DNA of 64,000 nt, from positions 519,680 to 583,679 of the forward strand of contig NZ_LQMT02000007.1 in NCBI RefSeq assembly GCF_001620365.2, given 5' to 3'. The stretch's first letter is position 1, and each line of letters opens with the position of its first letter. The notes under the pieces are model-generated. The model searched no databases. It had not been told where the DNA came from and was given only the letters and a program-made list of their open reading frames with translations. A program made the position numbers and the translations under genes. Origin of the DNA: Amycolatopsis keratiniphila subsp. keratiniphila. GTDB taxonomy: Bacteria; Actinomycetota; Actinomycetes; Mycobacteriales; Pseudonocardiaceae. Below are positions 51,729-61,424 of the stretch, in pieces.

Positions 51729-52789
51729 ACGTCGAGGGGCACGAGCAGCCCGAACACCCGCGTCGCGACCCGCCCCTCGGTGACCAGCGCCGGGTGATCC
51801 GCCACCACCGCCTCGCCGCCGGGCCACGGTCGGCTGTCCAAGAGGACTTCGTTGTTCAGCAGCGCGCCGTCGTTGTGCGCGACGAACAACCGGAGCCCGT
51901 GCACCTTCCGGCTGAGTTTCTCCGCGCGCAACGCTTCCAGCAACCGGTCGAGCAGCGGTTCGACGGAAGGCACGTTCTCGGCGAACAGGGTGATCTGCGC
52001 GCCCAGCACGAGTTCGAACGCCCCGTCCGGATGGTCGTACCGCTCGCGGTCGACCTGATCGGCCGCGGCGCCGGGCGACAGCAACCCGTCGACGATCGGA
52101 TGCAACGCCCCATGGCGGAAACCGTCCACCGCACGGCCGATCGCCTCACGCCAAGTGGTGCCGTGCCCGGCGAAGCTCTCGACGAGCCACGGCTCGGCCA
52201 GCGCGGGATGTGACACGGCGAAGTCGACCTGAGCCATCACCATGCCTTCCGGGGCGGGATGCACGATGAGTTTCGTATCGACACGGGTGTCATCGCCCAG
52301 CAGGACACCGTGCTCGCGAAGGAAAGCCTCGAATACCGCTTGCGGGGAAGGCACACCGCCGTCGCCTTCGACGACCGGTTCCAGATCCTTGAACAACACG
52401 GGTTCGCCGAGTTCCAGGTCCGCGAGCTGCGATCCGGCGTTCAGCGCCTCGTTGATCACGGCGAACGTGCTGCTGCGGAACGCGATCCGCTCGAATTCCG
52501 CCCGGTTCGCGTACTGGGCGCGATCGAGCGCCGCCACGAAGACCGGTTCCTGCGCGAGGAAGACCTGCCCGCGGGAGTCGCGCACGGTGTCCGGATACGT
52601 GACGTCCGGCAGCAACCGCCGGACGTAGGCCATCGGCAGGAAGACCAGCAGCCGCTCGGCCAGCCACGGCTCGACTCCCGCGCCGGTCAGCCGTTCCCAG
52701 AACACGTCGTCGCTCGGCGGTTCTTCGCCCGCGCAGAACGCGGCGATCCCGATTTCGAGCGCGGCATCGAGCCCCCATGATGCGATCAC
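51725..52789 (-). CDS. DUF6348-like hypothetical protein
   Basis: The 354-residue soluble protein has a C-terminal LFVAHNDGALLNNEVLLDSRPWPGGE, the feature I associate with DUF6348. Its N-terminal part has MAYVRRLLPDVTYPDTVRD. No function is known. A TAGACT hexamer on the same strand lies just upstream, suggesting a short leader. It is convergent with the MHS transporter. Confidence 0.6.
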   Translation of the reverse strand: MIASWGLDAALEIGIAAFCAGEEPPSDDVFWERLTGAGVEPWLAERLLVFLPMAYVRRLLPDVTYPDTVRDSRGQVFLAQEPVFVAALDRAQYANRAEFERIAFRSSTFAVINEALNAGSQLADLELGEPVLFKDLEPVVEGDGGVPSPQAVFEAFLREHGVLLGDDTRVDTKLIVHPAPEGMVMAQVDFAVSHPALAEPWLVESFAGHGTTWREAIGRAVDGFRHGALHPIVDGLLSPGAAADQVDRERYDHPDGAFELVLGAQITLFAENVPSVEPLLDRLLEALRAEKLSRKVHGLRLFVAHNDGALLNNEVLLDSRPWPGGEAVVADHPALVTEGRVATRVFGLLVPLDV

Positions 52790-52820
52790 CGCCGAAGTCT
52801 AGGGGCACGGGCCGCGTCGG

Positions 52821-53567
52821 TCAGGAGCGGGTTTCGAGCCACTCCCGGAAGGTGGGGCCAGCCAGCTTCGCGTGCGGGCCGGGCAGGAATCCGCCCTTGG
52901 CGGCGATCTCACCGTCGGGCACGTTCGCCCCGTCGATGCCGACCACCTCGATCCCCCGGGCGGCCCCGGCGAGCCGCGCCGCCTCCGCCATGTTCTCCTC
53001 GCGTGGCCCGGCGATCTCGGGAATCGGAGTTCCCGGCATGACCTGCGCGGTCGCCAGATCGGCGAGTTCCTCCGCCACGGCACGGCAAGCCACGAGCTGA
53101 GTGGGCATCGCCGGAACATAGGCGACGTCGTCCCGTCGCCACTCCAGCAGCTGAAGCACGAACTCGTGGAACTGAGCCGCCCGCAGAAGACGGACCGGCA
53201 GCGGCCCGGCCGAAAGGAACTCCTCGTGCTCCTTCTTGGCGGCGAGGAAACCGGTGGTGGCGTTGTCGACACCGATGATGGACGCGGCGGCGATCAGGCC
53301 GACTCCGGCCCGCCTGCCTTCCTCGTGCAGATTGCGGGCCGACGTACGGAAGAACTCCGTCGCCGCCTCCTGGTCGGAGGCGTGCCACGAAGCGACGTCG
53401 ATGATGACGTCCGCCCCGGTGAGCGCCTCAGCGAGCCCCTCGCCGGTGATGATGTCCACGCCGGTGGCCCGGGACATCGGGACGACTTCGTGGGCGCGTT
53501 CGGTGAGGACGTCGACGACGTGCCGTCCCAGCCGCCCGGTCGCTCCCGCCACTGCGAACTTGCTCAT
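52821..53567 (-). CDS. NAD(P)-binding epimerase/NmrA-like protein of an ECF41 locus
   Basis: The 248-residue atypical short-chain dehydrogenase has the N-terminal motif FAVAGATGRLGRHVVDVL, then ADVIIDVASWHAS and GVGLIAAASIIGVDN. The ATG lies 29 bases after the carboxymuconolactone-decarboxylase-like gene, so they form an operon. ECF41 sigma factors are known to sit next to decarboxylase, oxidoreductase or epimerase (COE) genes, and two such genes are present here. The substrate is unknown. Confidence 0.85.
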   Translation of the reverse strand: MSKFAVAGATGRLGRHVVDVLTERAHEVVPMSRATGVDIITGEGLAEALTGADVIIDVASWHASDQEAATEFFRTSARNLHEEGRRAGVGLIAAASIIGVDNATTGFLAAKKEHEEFLSAGPLPVRLLRAAQFHEFVLQLLEWRRDDVAYVPAMPTQLVACRAVAEELADLATAQVMPGTPIPEIAGPREENMAEAARLAGAARGIEVVGIDGANVPDGEIAAKGGFLPGPHAKLAGPTFREWLETRS

Positions 53568-53596
53568 TTTTCAAGCCTTTCGTGGATTTAGAAGAG

Positions 53597-54094
53597 TCAG
53601 TCGGTGTAGTTCCGGCCCGGCGGCATCCCCGGGATCGGTTTCGCGATGAGCGCGGCGGGGGCGAAGAACCCGATGTGGGCGATGACCATGACGAGCGTCC
53701 AGAGCGCCTTGTCGTCGTAGTGCTCCGACGCCCTGGCGTACAGCTCGTCGGGAACGCGCTCCCCCGAGGGATTGGCGGTGAACACGGCCTCCCCCAGCTC
53801 CAGCGCGACCCGTTCGGCATCGGTGAAGCAGGTCGCGTCACGCCAGGTGACCACGGAGGTGATCCGCTCCTCGGATTCCCCGAGCTCTCGCAGAACGCGC
53901 GTTTCACGGACGACGAAATACGTGCTGCCGAGCAGCTGCCCGGCACGCAGTTGCACCAGGCTGACGGTGGTCGCGGGAATGGTGCCGTTCCCGACGACCC
54001 GGTGCAGGCCCGCGGCGGCTTCCGCCAGCTCGGGAACGAACGGGAGCGGATTGGGCATCCGCGACCGGGGGCCCTTCTCCGAAATTGTGGACAT
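53597..54094 (-). CDS. Carboxymuconolactone decarboxylase/AhpD-like protein
   Basis: The 165-residue helical protein has the family core LVQLRAGQLLGSTYFVVRE, VVTWRDATCFTDAERVALELGEAVF and VIAHIGFFAPAALI. The usual CxxC pair is not present; one Cys remains in ATCFTD. It is divergent from an ECF41 sigma factor and is the typical target gene of that group. A TGTCACA motif on its strand lies at 54161-54167. Confidence 0.8.
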   Translation of the reverse strand: MSTISEKGPRSRMPNPLPFVPELAEAAAGLHRVVGNGTIPATTVSLVQLRAGQLLGSTYFVVRETRVLRELGESEERITSVVTWRDATCFTDAERVALELGEAVFTANPSGERVPDELYARASEHYDDKALWTLVMVIAHIGFFAPAALIAKPIPGMPPGRNYTD

Positions 54095-54160
54095 GATCCG
54101 GGGTTTCCTCACTCGTGATGTCGCTTGGTGACGAGCAAGAGATCCCGGCGACCGGCCCGG

Positions 54161-54208
54161 TGTGACAAGCCCGCCCTGTGACGCAGGCCACCACTCCCGG
54201 ATGTCACA
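54161..54208. promoter_or_regulatory. Divergent TGTCACA motifs, candidate ECF41 -35 elements
   Basis: TGTGACA at 54161-54167 reads TGTCACA toward the decarboxylase-like gene, and TGTCACA at 54202-54208 reads toward the sigma gene. TGTCACA is the known ECF41 -35 motif. A CGT follows the rightward copy after 19 bases; the -10 CGTC is not perfect in either direction. Confidence 0.6.
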
Positions 54209-54261
54209 AACCGGCGGCCGGCGGGATCGTAAGGGCGAAACACGAACAGGGGAAACCATCA

Positions 54262-55161
54262 ATGAGCGAGACACCCGGCACCCTGGACCCGGCGACCGAA
54301 ACCTTCGTGGCCCATCGCAATCTGCTGTTCACCGTGGCCTACGAGATGCTCGGTTCGGCCACCGACGCCGAGGACGTCCTGCAGGAGACCTGGCTGCGCT
54401 GGTCGGGCGTCGCGCTCGACACAGTGCTGGACCGGCGCGCGTTCCTGGTCCGGATCACCACGCGGCAGGCGCTGAAACGGTTGCGGACGCTCGGCCGCCG
54501 CAAGGAGTCCTACGTCGGCCCGTGGCTGCCCGAGCCGCTGCTGACCACACCGGACGTGGCCGAGGACGTCGAGCTGGCCGCGAACGTCTCGATGGCGATG
54601 CTGCTCGTGCTGGAGACACTCGCGCCGACGGAGCGTGCGGTCTTCGTGCTACGGGAGGTTTTCGCCGTCGACTACGACGAAATCGCCCAAGCCGTCGAGA
54701 AGACTCCCGCCGCCGTACGCCAGATCGCTCATCGGGCGCGGGCCCACGTCGCCGCGCGCAAGCCACGCGGCACCGGCTCCCCCGCCGAGCACCGCGCCGC
54801 GCTCAAGGCGTTCCAGGCCGCGGTGGAAACCGGCGATCTGCAGGGACTTCTCGACATCCTCGCGCCGGACGTCGTCGCCCTCAGCGACGGCGGCGGGGTC
54901 AAGCACGCGCTGCCACGGCCGGTCGTGGGCGCGGACCAGGTGGCCCGGCTGCTGGCCGTCGGCTGGTGGAAACGCGAGGTGGAACGGACCGTCGAACCGG
55001 TACAGGTCAACGGCGGACCCGGCCTGCTCATCCGGGTCGGCGGGGAGATCGACGGCGTGCTGGCGGTACGGGTCGAAAACGGTTACGTCACCGGCGCCTA
55101 CCACGTCCGCAACCCCGAGAAACTCTCAAGCGTGGCAAGGGAAATCACCGTGAGCCGATAG
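54262..55161 (+). CDS. ECF41-family RNA polymerase sigma factor (SigJ-like)
   Basis: The 299-residue protein has sigma regions 2 (FTVAYEMLGSATDAEDVLQETWLRW) and 4 (LAPTERAVFVLREVFAVDYDEIAQAVEKTPAAVRQIAHRAR). A C-terminal SnoaL-like extension follows, with the ECF41 hallmarks WLPEP in the linker, DGGG near residue 209 and NPEKL near the end. In this group the extension replaces an anti-sigma factor. CAGGGGAAA precedes ATG 54262; the in-frame upstream start lies in the promoter region. Confidence 0.93.
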   Translation: MSETPGTLDPATETFVAHRNLLFTVAYEMLGSATDAEDVLQETWLRWSGVALDTVLDRRAFLVRITTRQALKRLRTLGRRKESYVGPWLPEPLLTTPDVAEDVELAANVSMAMLLVLETLAPTERAVFVLREVFAVDYDEIAQAVEKTPAAVRQIAHRARAHVAARKPRGTGSPAEHRAALKAFQAAVETGDLQGLLDILAPDVVALSDGGGVKHALPRPVVGADQVARLLAVGWWKREVERTVEPVQVNGGPGLLIRVGGEIDGVLAVRVENGYVTGAYHVRNPEKLSSVAREITVSR

Positions 55162-55163
55162 TA

Positions 55164-55202
55164 AAGCGTCCTTCGCCGCACGAGACGCGGCGAAGGACGC
55201 TT
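55164..55202. terminator. Perfect 16-bp inverted repeat between sigma factor and permease genes
   Basis: AAGCGTCCTTCGCCGC (55164-55179) and GCGGCGAAGGACGCTT (55187-55202) flank a 7-base loop, between convergent stop codons, so it may terminate both. Confidence 0.85.
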
Positions 55203-55215
55203 CAGCCCATCCAGG

Positions 55216-56655
55216 TCACTCCCGGACGGTGGCCGGGGCACGCCGGGATTCGTCCGGGACGGGATCGACGGGCGCGACCGGAACCGCCGGCTTGCCGCGC
55301 CGCCTGCGGATCTCGAACCCGATGAGGATCAGCGCGAGCGTCACCGCGCTCAGCCAGAACTGCGAGCGGGTCGACGGCAGCAGCGCCATCGCCAGGATCA
55401 CGGCGGCCATCAGCGCGATCGTCGCGTAGCTCAGCCACGGGAACAGCCACATCTTGAGCGTGAGCTTGTCCGGGTCCTCGCGCTCAAGCCGGCGGCGGAG
55501 CCGCACCTGCGCGAGCGCGATCGCGAGGTACACGAACAGCGCGACGGCGCCGTAGGAGTTGACCAGGAACTGGAAGATCAGATCCGGTGAGGTGTAGGCG
55601 GCGATGACCGAGACGTAGCCGACGACCGTCCCGGCCAGGATCGCGCGCCTCGGCACGCCGCTGCCGGAAAGCCGGGTGAACGCCTTCGGCGCGTCGCCGT
55701 TGCTGGTGAGCGCGAACAACATCCGCGACGAGGTGTACAGGGCCGAGTTCAGGCACGAGAGCACCGCGGTCAGGACGATCGCGTTCATGATCGTCGCCAC
55801 GGCCGGGATGCCGAGCACCTCCAGCACCGCCGCGTACGGGCTGACCGCGGTCGCCGGATCGTCCCAGGACTTGATCGCGACGACGAGGAACACGGAGCCG
55901 ACGTAGAACAGCACCACGCGGAAGATGATCGAGCGCATGGCCTTCGCGATCGCCTTCTTCGGCTCCGCGGACTCGGCGGCGGCGATGGTGACGATCTCCG
56001 CACCGGTGTAGAAACCGATGCACGGCACCACCGCCGCGAGCACCGCCCCGATCCCGAGTGGCGCGAATCCGCCATGGGACACCAGATTCGTCAGGCCGCC
56101 GTTGGCACCCGGCCAGAAACCGAACAGGTACAGGGCACCGACGACCAGGAACACGACGATCGCGACGACCTTGATCGAAGAGAACCAGTACTCGAATTCG
56201 CCATAGGACCGCGCCGAGACCATATTGGTACCGGTGAGGATCACGAGCAGGCCGAGACTGAGCACCCACAGTGGCACATCGGGTACCCACAGCTGCAGGA
56301 TCCGGCCGCCCGCGACGGCTTCGACCGCCACGACGATGACGAAGAAGTACCAGTACATCCAGCCGACGGCGAAGCCCGCGCGATTGCCGAGCGCTTCCCT
56401 GGCGTAGACGTAGAACGACCCGAGCGCGGGTTTGGCGATCGTCATCTCCGCGAGCATGCGCATGATGAGCACGGTGATCAGACCGGCGATGAGGAACGAG
56501 ACCACCGCCGCCGGGCCCGCCGACTGGATGACCACGCCACTGCCGACGAACAGTCCTGCGCCGATGACACCGCCGAGGGCGATCAGGTTCATATGTCGCT
56601 GTTTGAGCCCTGGTTTCAGGCCGCTGCTCTGTGCGGGACCGGACGTTGAAGTCAC
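55216..56655 (-). CDS. APC-superfamily amino acid permease
   Basis: The 479-residue protein has twelve membrane segments and APC signatures: LKQRHMNLIALGGVIGAGLFVGSG in outline, IAGLITVLIMRMLAEM, GFYTGAEIVTIAAAESAEPKKAI and LYTSSRMLFALTSNGDAPKAF. It resembles the GABA/aromatic amino acid permeases (GabP group). GTG 56655 has GAAGGAGGAG upstream. Its place beside sulfonate genes makes taurine or another omega-amino compound a possible substrate, which is inference. Confidence 0.9.
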   Translation of the reverse strand: MTSTSGPAQSSGLKPGLKQRHMNLIALGGVIGAGLFVGSGVVIQSAGPAAVVSFLIAGLITVLIMRMLAEMTIAKPALGSFYVYAREALGNRAGFAVGWMYWYFFVIVVAVEAVAGGRILQLWVPDVPLWVLSLGLLVILTGTNMVSARSYGEFEYWFSSIKVVAIVVFLVVGALYLFGFWPGANGGLTNLVSHGGFAPLGIGAVLAAVVPCIGFYTGAEIVTIAAAESAEPKKAIAKAMRSIIFRVVLFYVGSVFLVVAIKSWDDPATAVSPYAAVLEVLGIPAVATIMNAIVLTAVLSCLNSALYTSSRMLFALTSNGDAPKAFTRLSGSGVPRRAILAGTVVGYVSVIAAYTSPDLIFQFLVNSYGAVALFVYLAIALAQVRLRRRLEREDPDKLTLKMWLFPWLSYATIALMAAVILAMALLPSTRSQFWLSAVTLALILIGFEIRRRRGKPAVPVAPVDPVPDESRRAPATVRE

Positions 56656-56780
56656 GTCTCCTCCTTCTCGCACGCACCGCCGGAGCGGTGGCGCTGGGAG
56701 CTCCATTGTGGTTCCGGTCACCGTAGGAACAAGTCGGGCCAGGGGCGAGTGCCAGTTACGATGCGGGAAAGGGGTCCAGA

Positions 56781-57674
56781 TCACCCTCGGGATGAGCGGC
56801 GCACGGCCAGGGCAAGCAGTTCCGCCGCCGGACCGGTGAGGCGCCGCCCCTCCGGCCAGACCGCGCGCAACACCCGTCCGAAGTCGACACTCTCCACCGC
56901 GACGGGCACGAGCTCGTGGTCCGCGACATCCAAGGCACTGATCACCGCTGGGCCCGCGCCTGCGATCACCGCACTGCGGACGGCGGAGGCGGAACCCAGT
57001 TCCAGCAACGGTTTCACCGGTCCCACGCCGGCCTTGCGCAAGGCCATATCGACGGTTTCCCTGGTTCCGGAGCCGTGTTCCCGCACGACGAGCGGCGTGT
57101 TCGCCAGCTCCGCCAGGGTCAGCGAACGGCGTTCACGCGCCCAGGGATGAGTGCGGGCGACGACCACGACGAGATGGTCCGCGGCGACCTTCCGCGACGT
57201 GAGCCCGGCGAAAGGGCCGGGCGATTCGACGAAACCGATGTCGACCAGCTCGGCGCGGGCCAGTTCGGCGACCCGGTCCGAGTTCGTGACCTCCAGGCCG
57301 AGCCGGAGGCCGGGGTGGGCGCGGTTGAGCTCGCCGATCCAGCGCGGGACCAGGTGCTCGGCCAGCGTCATACTCGCCGCGATCCGGAGCCCGGTCTCGT
57401 GCCGCGCCCGCAGGGCTTGGGCGCCGTCGAGCAGTCCGCCGAGTTCGGCGAGCACACGTTGTGCCCAGCCCGCGATCACCCGGCCGTCCGGGGTGAGCGC
57501 CGAGCCGCGGCGGGTCCGGTCCACCAGCACCAGTCCCAGCCTGCGTTCCACAAGGGACAGTCGTTTGCCCGCCGATGGCCGCGTCATCCCGAGAGTGGCG
57601 GCCGCCTGACCGATACTGCCCAGTTCGCCGACGAGGACGAGCAGGCGCAAAGAGTCCAGTTCCGGTGCGGTCAT
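56781..57674 (-). CDS. LysR-family transcriptional regulator
   Basis: The 297-residue protein has an N-terminal helix-turn-helix (LDSLRLLVLVGELGSIGQAAATLGMTRPSAGKRL in outline) and a periplasmic-binding-like effector domain. The latter includes LRIAASMTLAEHLVPRWIGEL and TPLVVREHGSGTRETVD. It is divergent from the YeiH-type exporter with only 72 bases between, the usual YeiE/YeiH-like arrangement, so it probably controls that gene. No clear ribosome site is seen. Confidence 0.9.
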   Translation of the reverse strand: MTAPELDSLRLLVLVGELGSIGQAAATLGMTRPSAGKRLSLVERRLGLVLVDRTRRGSALTPDGRVIAGWAQRVLAELGGLLDGAQALRARHETGLRIAASMTLAEHLVPRWIGELNRAHPGLRLGLEVTNSDRVAELARAELVDIGFVESPGPFAGLTSRKVAADHLVVVVARTHPWARERRSLTLAELANTPLVVREHGSGTRETVDMALRKAGVGPVKPLLELGSASAVRSAVIAGAGPAVISALDVADHELVPVAVESVDFGRVLRAVWPEGRRLTGPAAELLALAVRRSSRG

Positions 57675-57746
57675 AGCCAAAGTGCATGACCTACCCGCCG
57701 TTCTCCCGGCTACCGGCGCCGTCCTTTCCGGACGACGCTCGTCGGT

Positions 57747-58742
57747 ATGGGCACCATCTCCGCGCGGCGAACGAAGCCGCACCTCACCGGTCTGGCCGTC
57801 ACCGCCCTCGGCGTGGTCGTCGCGTACCTGCTGAGCACCGCCGTTCCCGTGCTGAGCGCGCTCACCCTCGCGGTCGTGCTCGGGGTGCTCGCCGGTTCGC
57901 TGCCGGTGCTTTCGGACGGCACCCGGCAAGCGATCGCGAAGGTGACGAAGAAGCTCCTGCGTGCCGGTGTCGTCCTTCTCGGTCTGCAACTCGCACTCCC
58001 TTCGGTGCTTTCGCTCGGTCCCGGCACGCTGCTCGCGGTGGTGCTGACGGTCGGCCTCACGTTTCTCGGCACGATCGGGCTCGGCAGGCTGATCGGTGTC
58101 CCGCGTGGGCTCGCGATGCTGGTCGCGACCGGTTTCTCGATCTGTGGCGCGTCGGCGATCGCGGCGATGGAAGGGGTCGTCGAACGTGAGGACTCCGACG
58201 TCGCGACCGCGGTCGCACTGGTCACCTTCTACGGCGGCCTGGCGATCGCGGCGGTCCCGCTCATCGGCGGCTGGCTCGGGATGGACGCGCTGCGGATCGG
58301 CGGCTGGGCCGGGTTGGGCGTGCACGAGGTCGCCCAGGTCGTCGCGGCCGCCACCCCGGCCGGGACCGCCGCCGTCGCGGTCGCGGTGGTGGTGAAGCTG
58401 AGCCGTGTCGTCCTGCTGGCGCCGATGGTCGCCGCGGTCAGCGTGCACGAACGGCGGCGCCGCCCGTCGGCCGCCGGGAAGCGCGCCCCGCTGGTCCCGC
58501 TGTTCGTCCTCGGTTTCCTGGCGATGGTGGTGGTGCGGAGCACCGGAATCCTGCCCGGCGTGGCACTCGACGTCGCGAAGGTCGCCTGCACGCTGCTGCT
58601 GGCCGGAGCACTCTTCGGGCTGGGCTGCGCGGTCCGGATCGGCACCCTGGTCCGCACCGGTGGCCGGGCGCTGCTGCTCGGCCTGCTCTCCACCCTGCTC
58701 GTCGGCACCATCGCCTACGTCAGCCTCGCGCTGCTCGGCTAG
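57747..58742 (+). CDS. YeiH-family putative sulfate/sulfite exporter
   Basis: The 331-residue protein has about ten membrane helices with YeiH/UPF0324 motifs. These are [56 protein letters not shown] in outline, and [16 protein letters not shown]. Xsc releases sulfite, so an anion exporter beside the taurine genes is functionally sensible. The 3' end overlaps pta by 23 bases. Confidence 0.88.
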   Translation: MGTISARRTKPHLTGLAVTALGVVVAYLLSTAVPVLSALTLAVVLGVLAGSLPVLSDGTRQAIAKVTKKLLRAGVVLLGLQLALPSVLSLGPGTLLAVVLTVGLTFLGTIGLGRLIGVPRGLAMLVATGFSICGASAIAAMEGVVEREDSDVATAVALVTFYGGLAIAAVPLIGGWLGMDALRIGGWAGLGVHEVAQVVAAATPAGTAAVAVAVVVKLSRVVLLAPMVAAVSVHERRRRPSAAGKRAPLVPLFVLGFLAMVVVRSTGILPGVALDVAKVACTLLLAGALFGLGCAVRIGTLVRTGGRALLLGLLSTLLVGTIAYVSLALLG

Positions 58743-59712
58743 CTTGGACGGCGGTCAAGAGCGCGAGCGTCTCGATGTCGGACGCCGAACAGCCGCGCGA
58801 GAGGTCGTTGAGCGGCGCCTCGAGGCCCTGGAGGATCGGGCCGAGCGCGACGGCGCCCCCGAGCCGCTCGGCGATCTTGTAGCCGATGTTGCCCGCGTCC
58901 AGATTCGGGAACACGAGGACGTTCGCGCGGCCGGCGACCGCGGAACCGGGCGCCTTGGCCGCCGCGATCGACGCCACGAGCGCGGCGTCGAACTGCAACT
59001 CACCGTCGACAGGAAGACCGGGTTCCCGCTGCCGCACCAGCGAAGTCGCCTCGCGGACGACCTCGACCCGCTGATGGTCGGCACTCCCCTGGGTGCTGAA
59101 CGACAGCATGGCGACCACGGGGTCCTCGCCGGTCAGGCCGCGGTGGGTCGCCGCGGCGGCGAGGGCGATGTCCGCCAGCTGTGCCGCGCCCGGCTCGGGC
59201 ACCACCGCGCAGTCCGAAAAGGTCAGCCGCCGCCCGTCCGGCAGCAGCAACAGGAAGCAACTGCTCAACGTGGACACCCCCGGGGCGAGACCCACGACCC
59301 GCAGACCCGCGCGCAGGACGTCGGCGGTCGGCCGGGTCGCGCCGGCGACGCAGGCGTCCACGTTGCCCGCTCGCAGGGCGGCGGCAGCCACGAACACCGG
59401 ATCGCGCCGGGCGGCGGCGAGCTTTTCCGGATGCCGGGCGAACCCCGTCGCCAGGGCGGCCTCGGTCCGATCGTCGGCAAGGGCTTCCGCGACGTCCACG
59501 ATCACGTCGTCCGTGGCCCCTGCCGCGCGCAGGCGCGTCCCATCGCCGAACAGCAATGGCCGCACGACTCCCTCGTCCCGGAGCGCCAGCGCGGCGCGGA
59601 CGGCGCGCTCGTCGTCGCCGTCCGGCAAGGCGACGCGGAGGTTCCGGCCACGTAACGCCTTCCGCCATCCGTCGAGCGTCGCGTCCGGCGTGACCTCAGC
59701 GGTCAGGCTCAT
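58720..59712 (-). CDS. pta: Phosphate acetyltransferase
   Basis: The 330-residue protein is a short-form Pta. Motifs are [71 protein letters not shown] and [24 protein letters not shown]. It converts the acetyl phosphate made by Xsc to acetyl-CoA. GGAGGTA precedes ATG 59712. It lies 70 bases after the aminotransferase and is probably in the same operon. Confidence 0.93.
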   Translation of the reverse strand: MSLTAEVTPDATLDGWRKALRGRNLRVALPDGDDERAVRAALALRDEGVVRPLLFGDGTRLRAAGATDDVIVDVAEALADDRTEAALATGFARHPEKLAAARRDPVFVAAAALRAGNVDACVAGATRPTADVLRAGLRVVGLAPGVSTLSSCFLLLLPDGRRLTFSDCAVVPEPGAAQLADIALAAAATHRGLTGEDPVVAMLSFSTQGSADHQRVEVVREATSLVRQREPGLPVDGELQFDAALVASIAAAKAPGSAVAGRANVLVFPNLDAGNIGYKIAERLGGAVALGPILQGLEAPLNDLSRGCSASDIETLALLTAVQASRAARG

Positions 59713-59782
59713 CGAAGTACCTCCGCGTACGAAGCGGGGGCCGCCGGAAGACGGCGACCCCCACCGGGTGAAAAGGGCTGGT

Positions 59783-61147
59783 TCAGGGCTGGACGGCCTT
59801 CTCGACGTCGTTGAGCATCGCGTCGACGCCGTGGAGCAGTTCGGTGAGCACCTCGCGGTCGGCGACCAGCGGCGGGGAGATCATCAGCATCGTCGCGCCG
59901 CGATCGTCGCCGCGGAGGATGACGCCCGTGCGGCGGAACGCCTCCGGGAACACCTCGCGAAGCACCTTCAGCGATTCGGCCTCGGTCAGTTCGCGGCCGC
60001 TGTCGCGGTCGGCCATCAGCTCGATGGCGTAGAAGAAGCCGGTGCCGCGGACGTCCTTGACGCAGCGGTGCGCGGACTTGAGGGAGTTCAGCGCGGCGAA
60101 CAGTTCCGGCCCCTCGGTGAGGACGTTGCCGAGCACGTTCTCGTCCCGCATCGCGGTGAGGTTCGCGACCGCGACGGCGGTGGCGACGGGATGCCCGCCC
60201 CAGGTGGCGCCGTGGGTGAAGACGCCGCCCTTCGGCGAGTCGTAGAGCTCGGTGACCAGCTTCTCGCGCACGATCACCCCGCCGAGCGGCGCGTATCCCG
60301 ACGTCGATCCCTTGGCGAAGGTGATCAGATCCGGCACGACACCGGTGAGCCCGTGCCCGAACCAGTGCCCGAGCCTGCCGAATGAGCAGATGACCTCGTC
60401 CGAGACGAGCAGGATGCCGTACTTGTCGCACAGCGCGCGCAAAGCGGGCCAGTACCCCTTCGGCGGGACCAGCGCGCCGCGGCCGTTCTGGACCGGCTCG
60501 GCGAACAGCGCCGCGATGGTCTCCGGCCCTTCTTCGAGGATGACCCGCTCGATCGCCGCGACACAGTCCAATTCGGCCGCCGGGCCGCAGTCTCCCAGCA
60601 GTCCCAACGTGTTCGGCACGTGCCGGACGCCGGGCATGAGCGGGCCGAAGGGTTCCTTGATCTTCGCGAGCCCGGTCACCGACAGAGCGCCGATGGTCGT
60701 GCCGTGATAGGCCATGTCGCGGCTGATGATCTTCGTACGCTCGGGCTGCCCCTGGCTACGGTGATACTGCCTGGCGAACTTCAGCGCGGTTTCGACCGCT
60801 TCCGAACCGGAGTTGACGAAGAACGTCGTCCCGAGGTCGCCCGGCGCCAGCTCGGCCAGCAACGTGGCGGCCTCGATCGCGGGCGTGTGCGCCGAGCCCC
60901 AGTTGCTCGCGTAGGCCAGGGTACCGACCTGGTCGGCGGCGGCCGCGGCGATGTCGGCCCGTCCGTGGCCCATGTTGACGCAGAAGAGCCCGGCGAGCCC
61001 GTCGAGATGACGGCGTCCTTCGGTGTCGATCAGGTAGCTTCCCTCGCCGCGTACGAACACCGGGAAATCCGAGGCCCAGGTGTCCTTGCGGGTGAAGTGC
61101 GGGCCGAGATGCCGTCGAGCCTGCGCTCGCAGCTGGGTGACGTCCAC
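59783..61147 (-). CDS. Class III omega-aminotransferase, probable taurine--pyruvate aminotransferase
   Basis: The 454-residue PLP enzyme has [17 protein letters not shown] and [21 protein letters not shown]. It continues with [19 protein letters not shown] (the Asp binding the PLP nitrogen) and [16 protein letters not shown] with the PLP Lys. Its position between pta and xsc indicates taurine:pyruvate transamination to sulfoacetaldehyde and alanine (Tpa), though the fold alone would also fit other omega-amino substrates. GTG 61147 has AAGGAGG upstream; the frame extends further but lacks family similarity. Confidence 0.85.
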   Translation of the reverse strand: MDVTQLRAQARRHLGPHFTRKDTWASDFPVFVRGEGSYLIDTEGRRHLDGLAGLFCVNMGHGRADIAAAAADQVGTLAYASNWGSAHTPAIEAATLLAELAPGDLGTTFFVNSGSEAVETALKFARQYHRSQGQPERTKIISRDMAYHGTTIGALSVTGLAKIKEPFGPLMPGVRHVPNTLGLLGDCGPAAELDCVAAIERVILEEGPETIAALFAEPVQNGRGALVPPKGYWPALRALCDKYGILLVSDEVICSFGRLGHWFGHGLTGVVPDLITFAKGSTSGYAPLGGVIVREKLVTELYDSPKGGVFTHGATWGGHPVATAVAVANLTAMRDENVLGNVLTEGPELFAALNSLKSAHRCVKDVRGTGFFYAIELMADRDSGRELTEAESLKVLREVFPEAFRRTGVILRGDDRGATMLMISPPLVADREVLTELLHGVDAMLNDVEKAVQP

Positions 61148-61278
61148 CGGAGACCTCCTTCGAGACACGAGTCTGTGCTTTGACTTTCGCAACCCGGCTG
61201 GCACCGGCCCAGCACCAGAGCGGCGGCGTTCGATGGGTCCAGTTCGGCGTACGAGTTCGGCTAAGGCGCTGGCGCCGA

Positions 61279-61333
61279 CGTTGCGAAAGCCACTTTCGCA
61301 ACGTTGAAGGTTGCGAAAGTGGCTTTCGCAACG
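61279..61333. repeat. Paired GTTGCGAAAG palindromes forming a large inverted repeat
   Basis: Arms CGTTGCGAAAG/CTTTCGCAACG around CCA (61279-61303) are followed after TTGAAGG by TTGCGAAAG/CTTTCGCAACG around TGG (61311-61333). Each is a palindrome, and together they form a 23-bp inverted repeat with a 7-base loop. It lies between the aminotransferase start and xsc end. Confidence 0.8.
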
Positions 61334-61361
61334 CGCCACCGCCCTCGCCCGCACCACCAGC

Positions 61362-61412
61362 GCGTGAAGGCCCCCTTCCCGCGGCTCAGCCGAGGGAAGG
61401 GGGCCTTCACGC
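61362..61412. terminator. 19-bp perfect inverted repeat downstream of xsc
   Basis: GCGTGAAGGCCCCCTTCCC (61362-61380) pairs with GGGAAGGGGGCCTTCACGC (61394-61412), with extra CGGC/GCCG pairing in the loop. It lies 13 bases after the xsc stop and belongs to the same GTGAAGGCC type as 49534-49580. Confidence 0.8.
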
Positions 61413-61424
61413 GCAAAACGAGGC

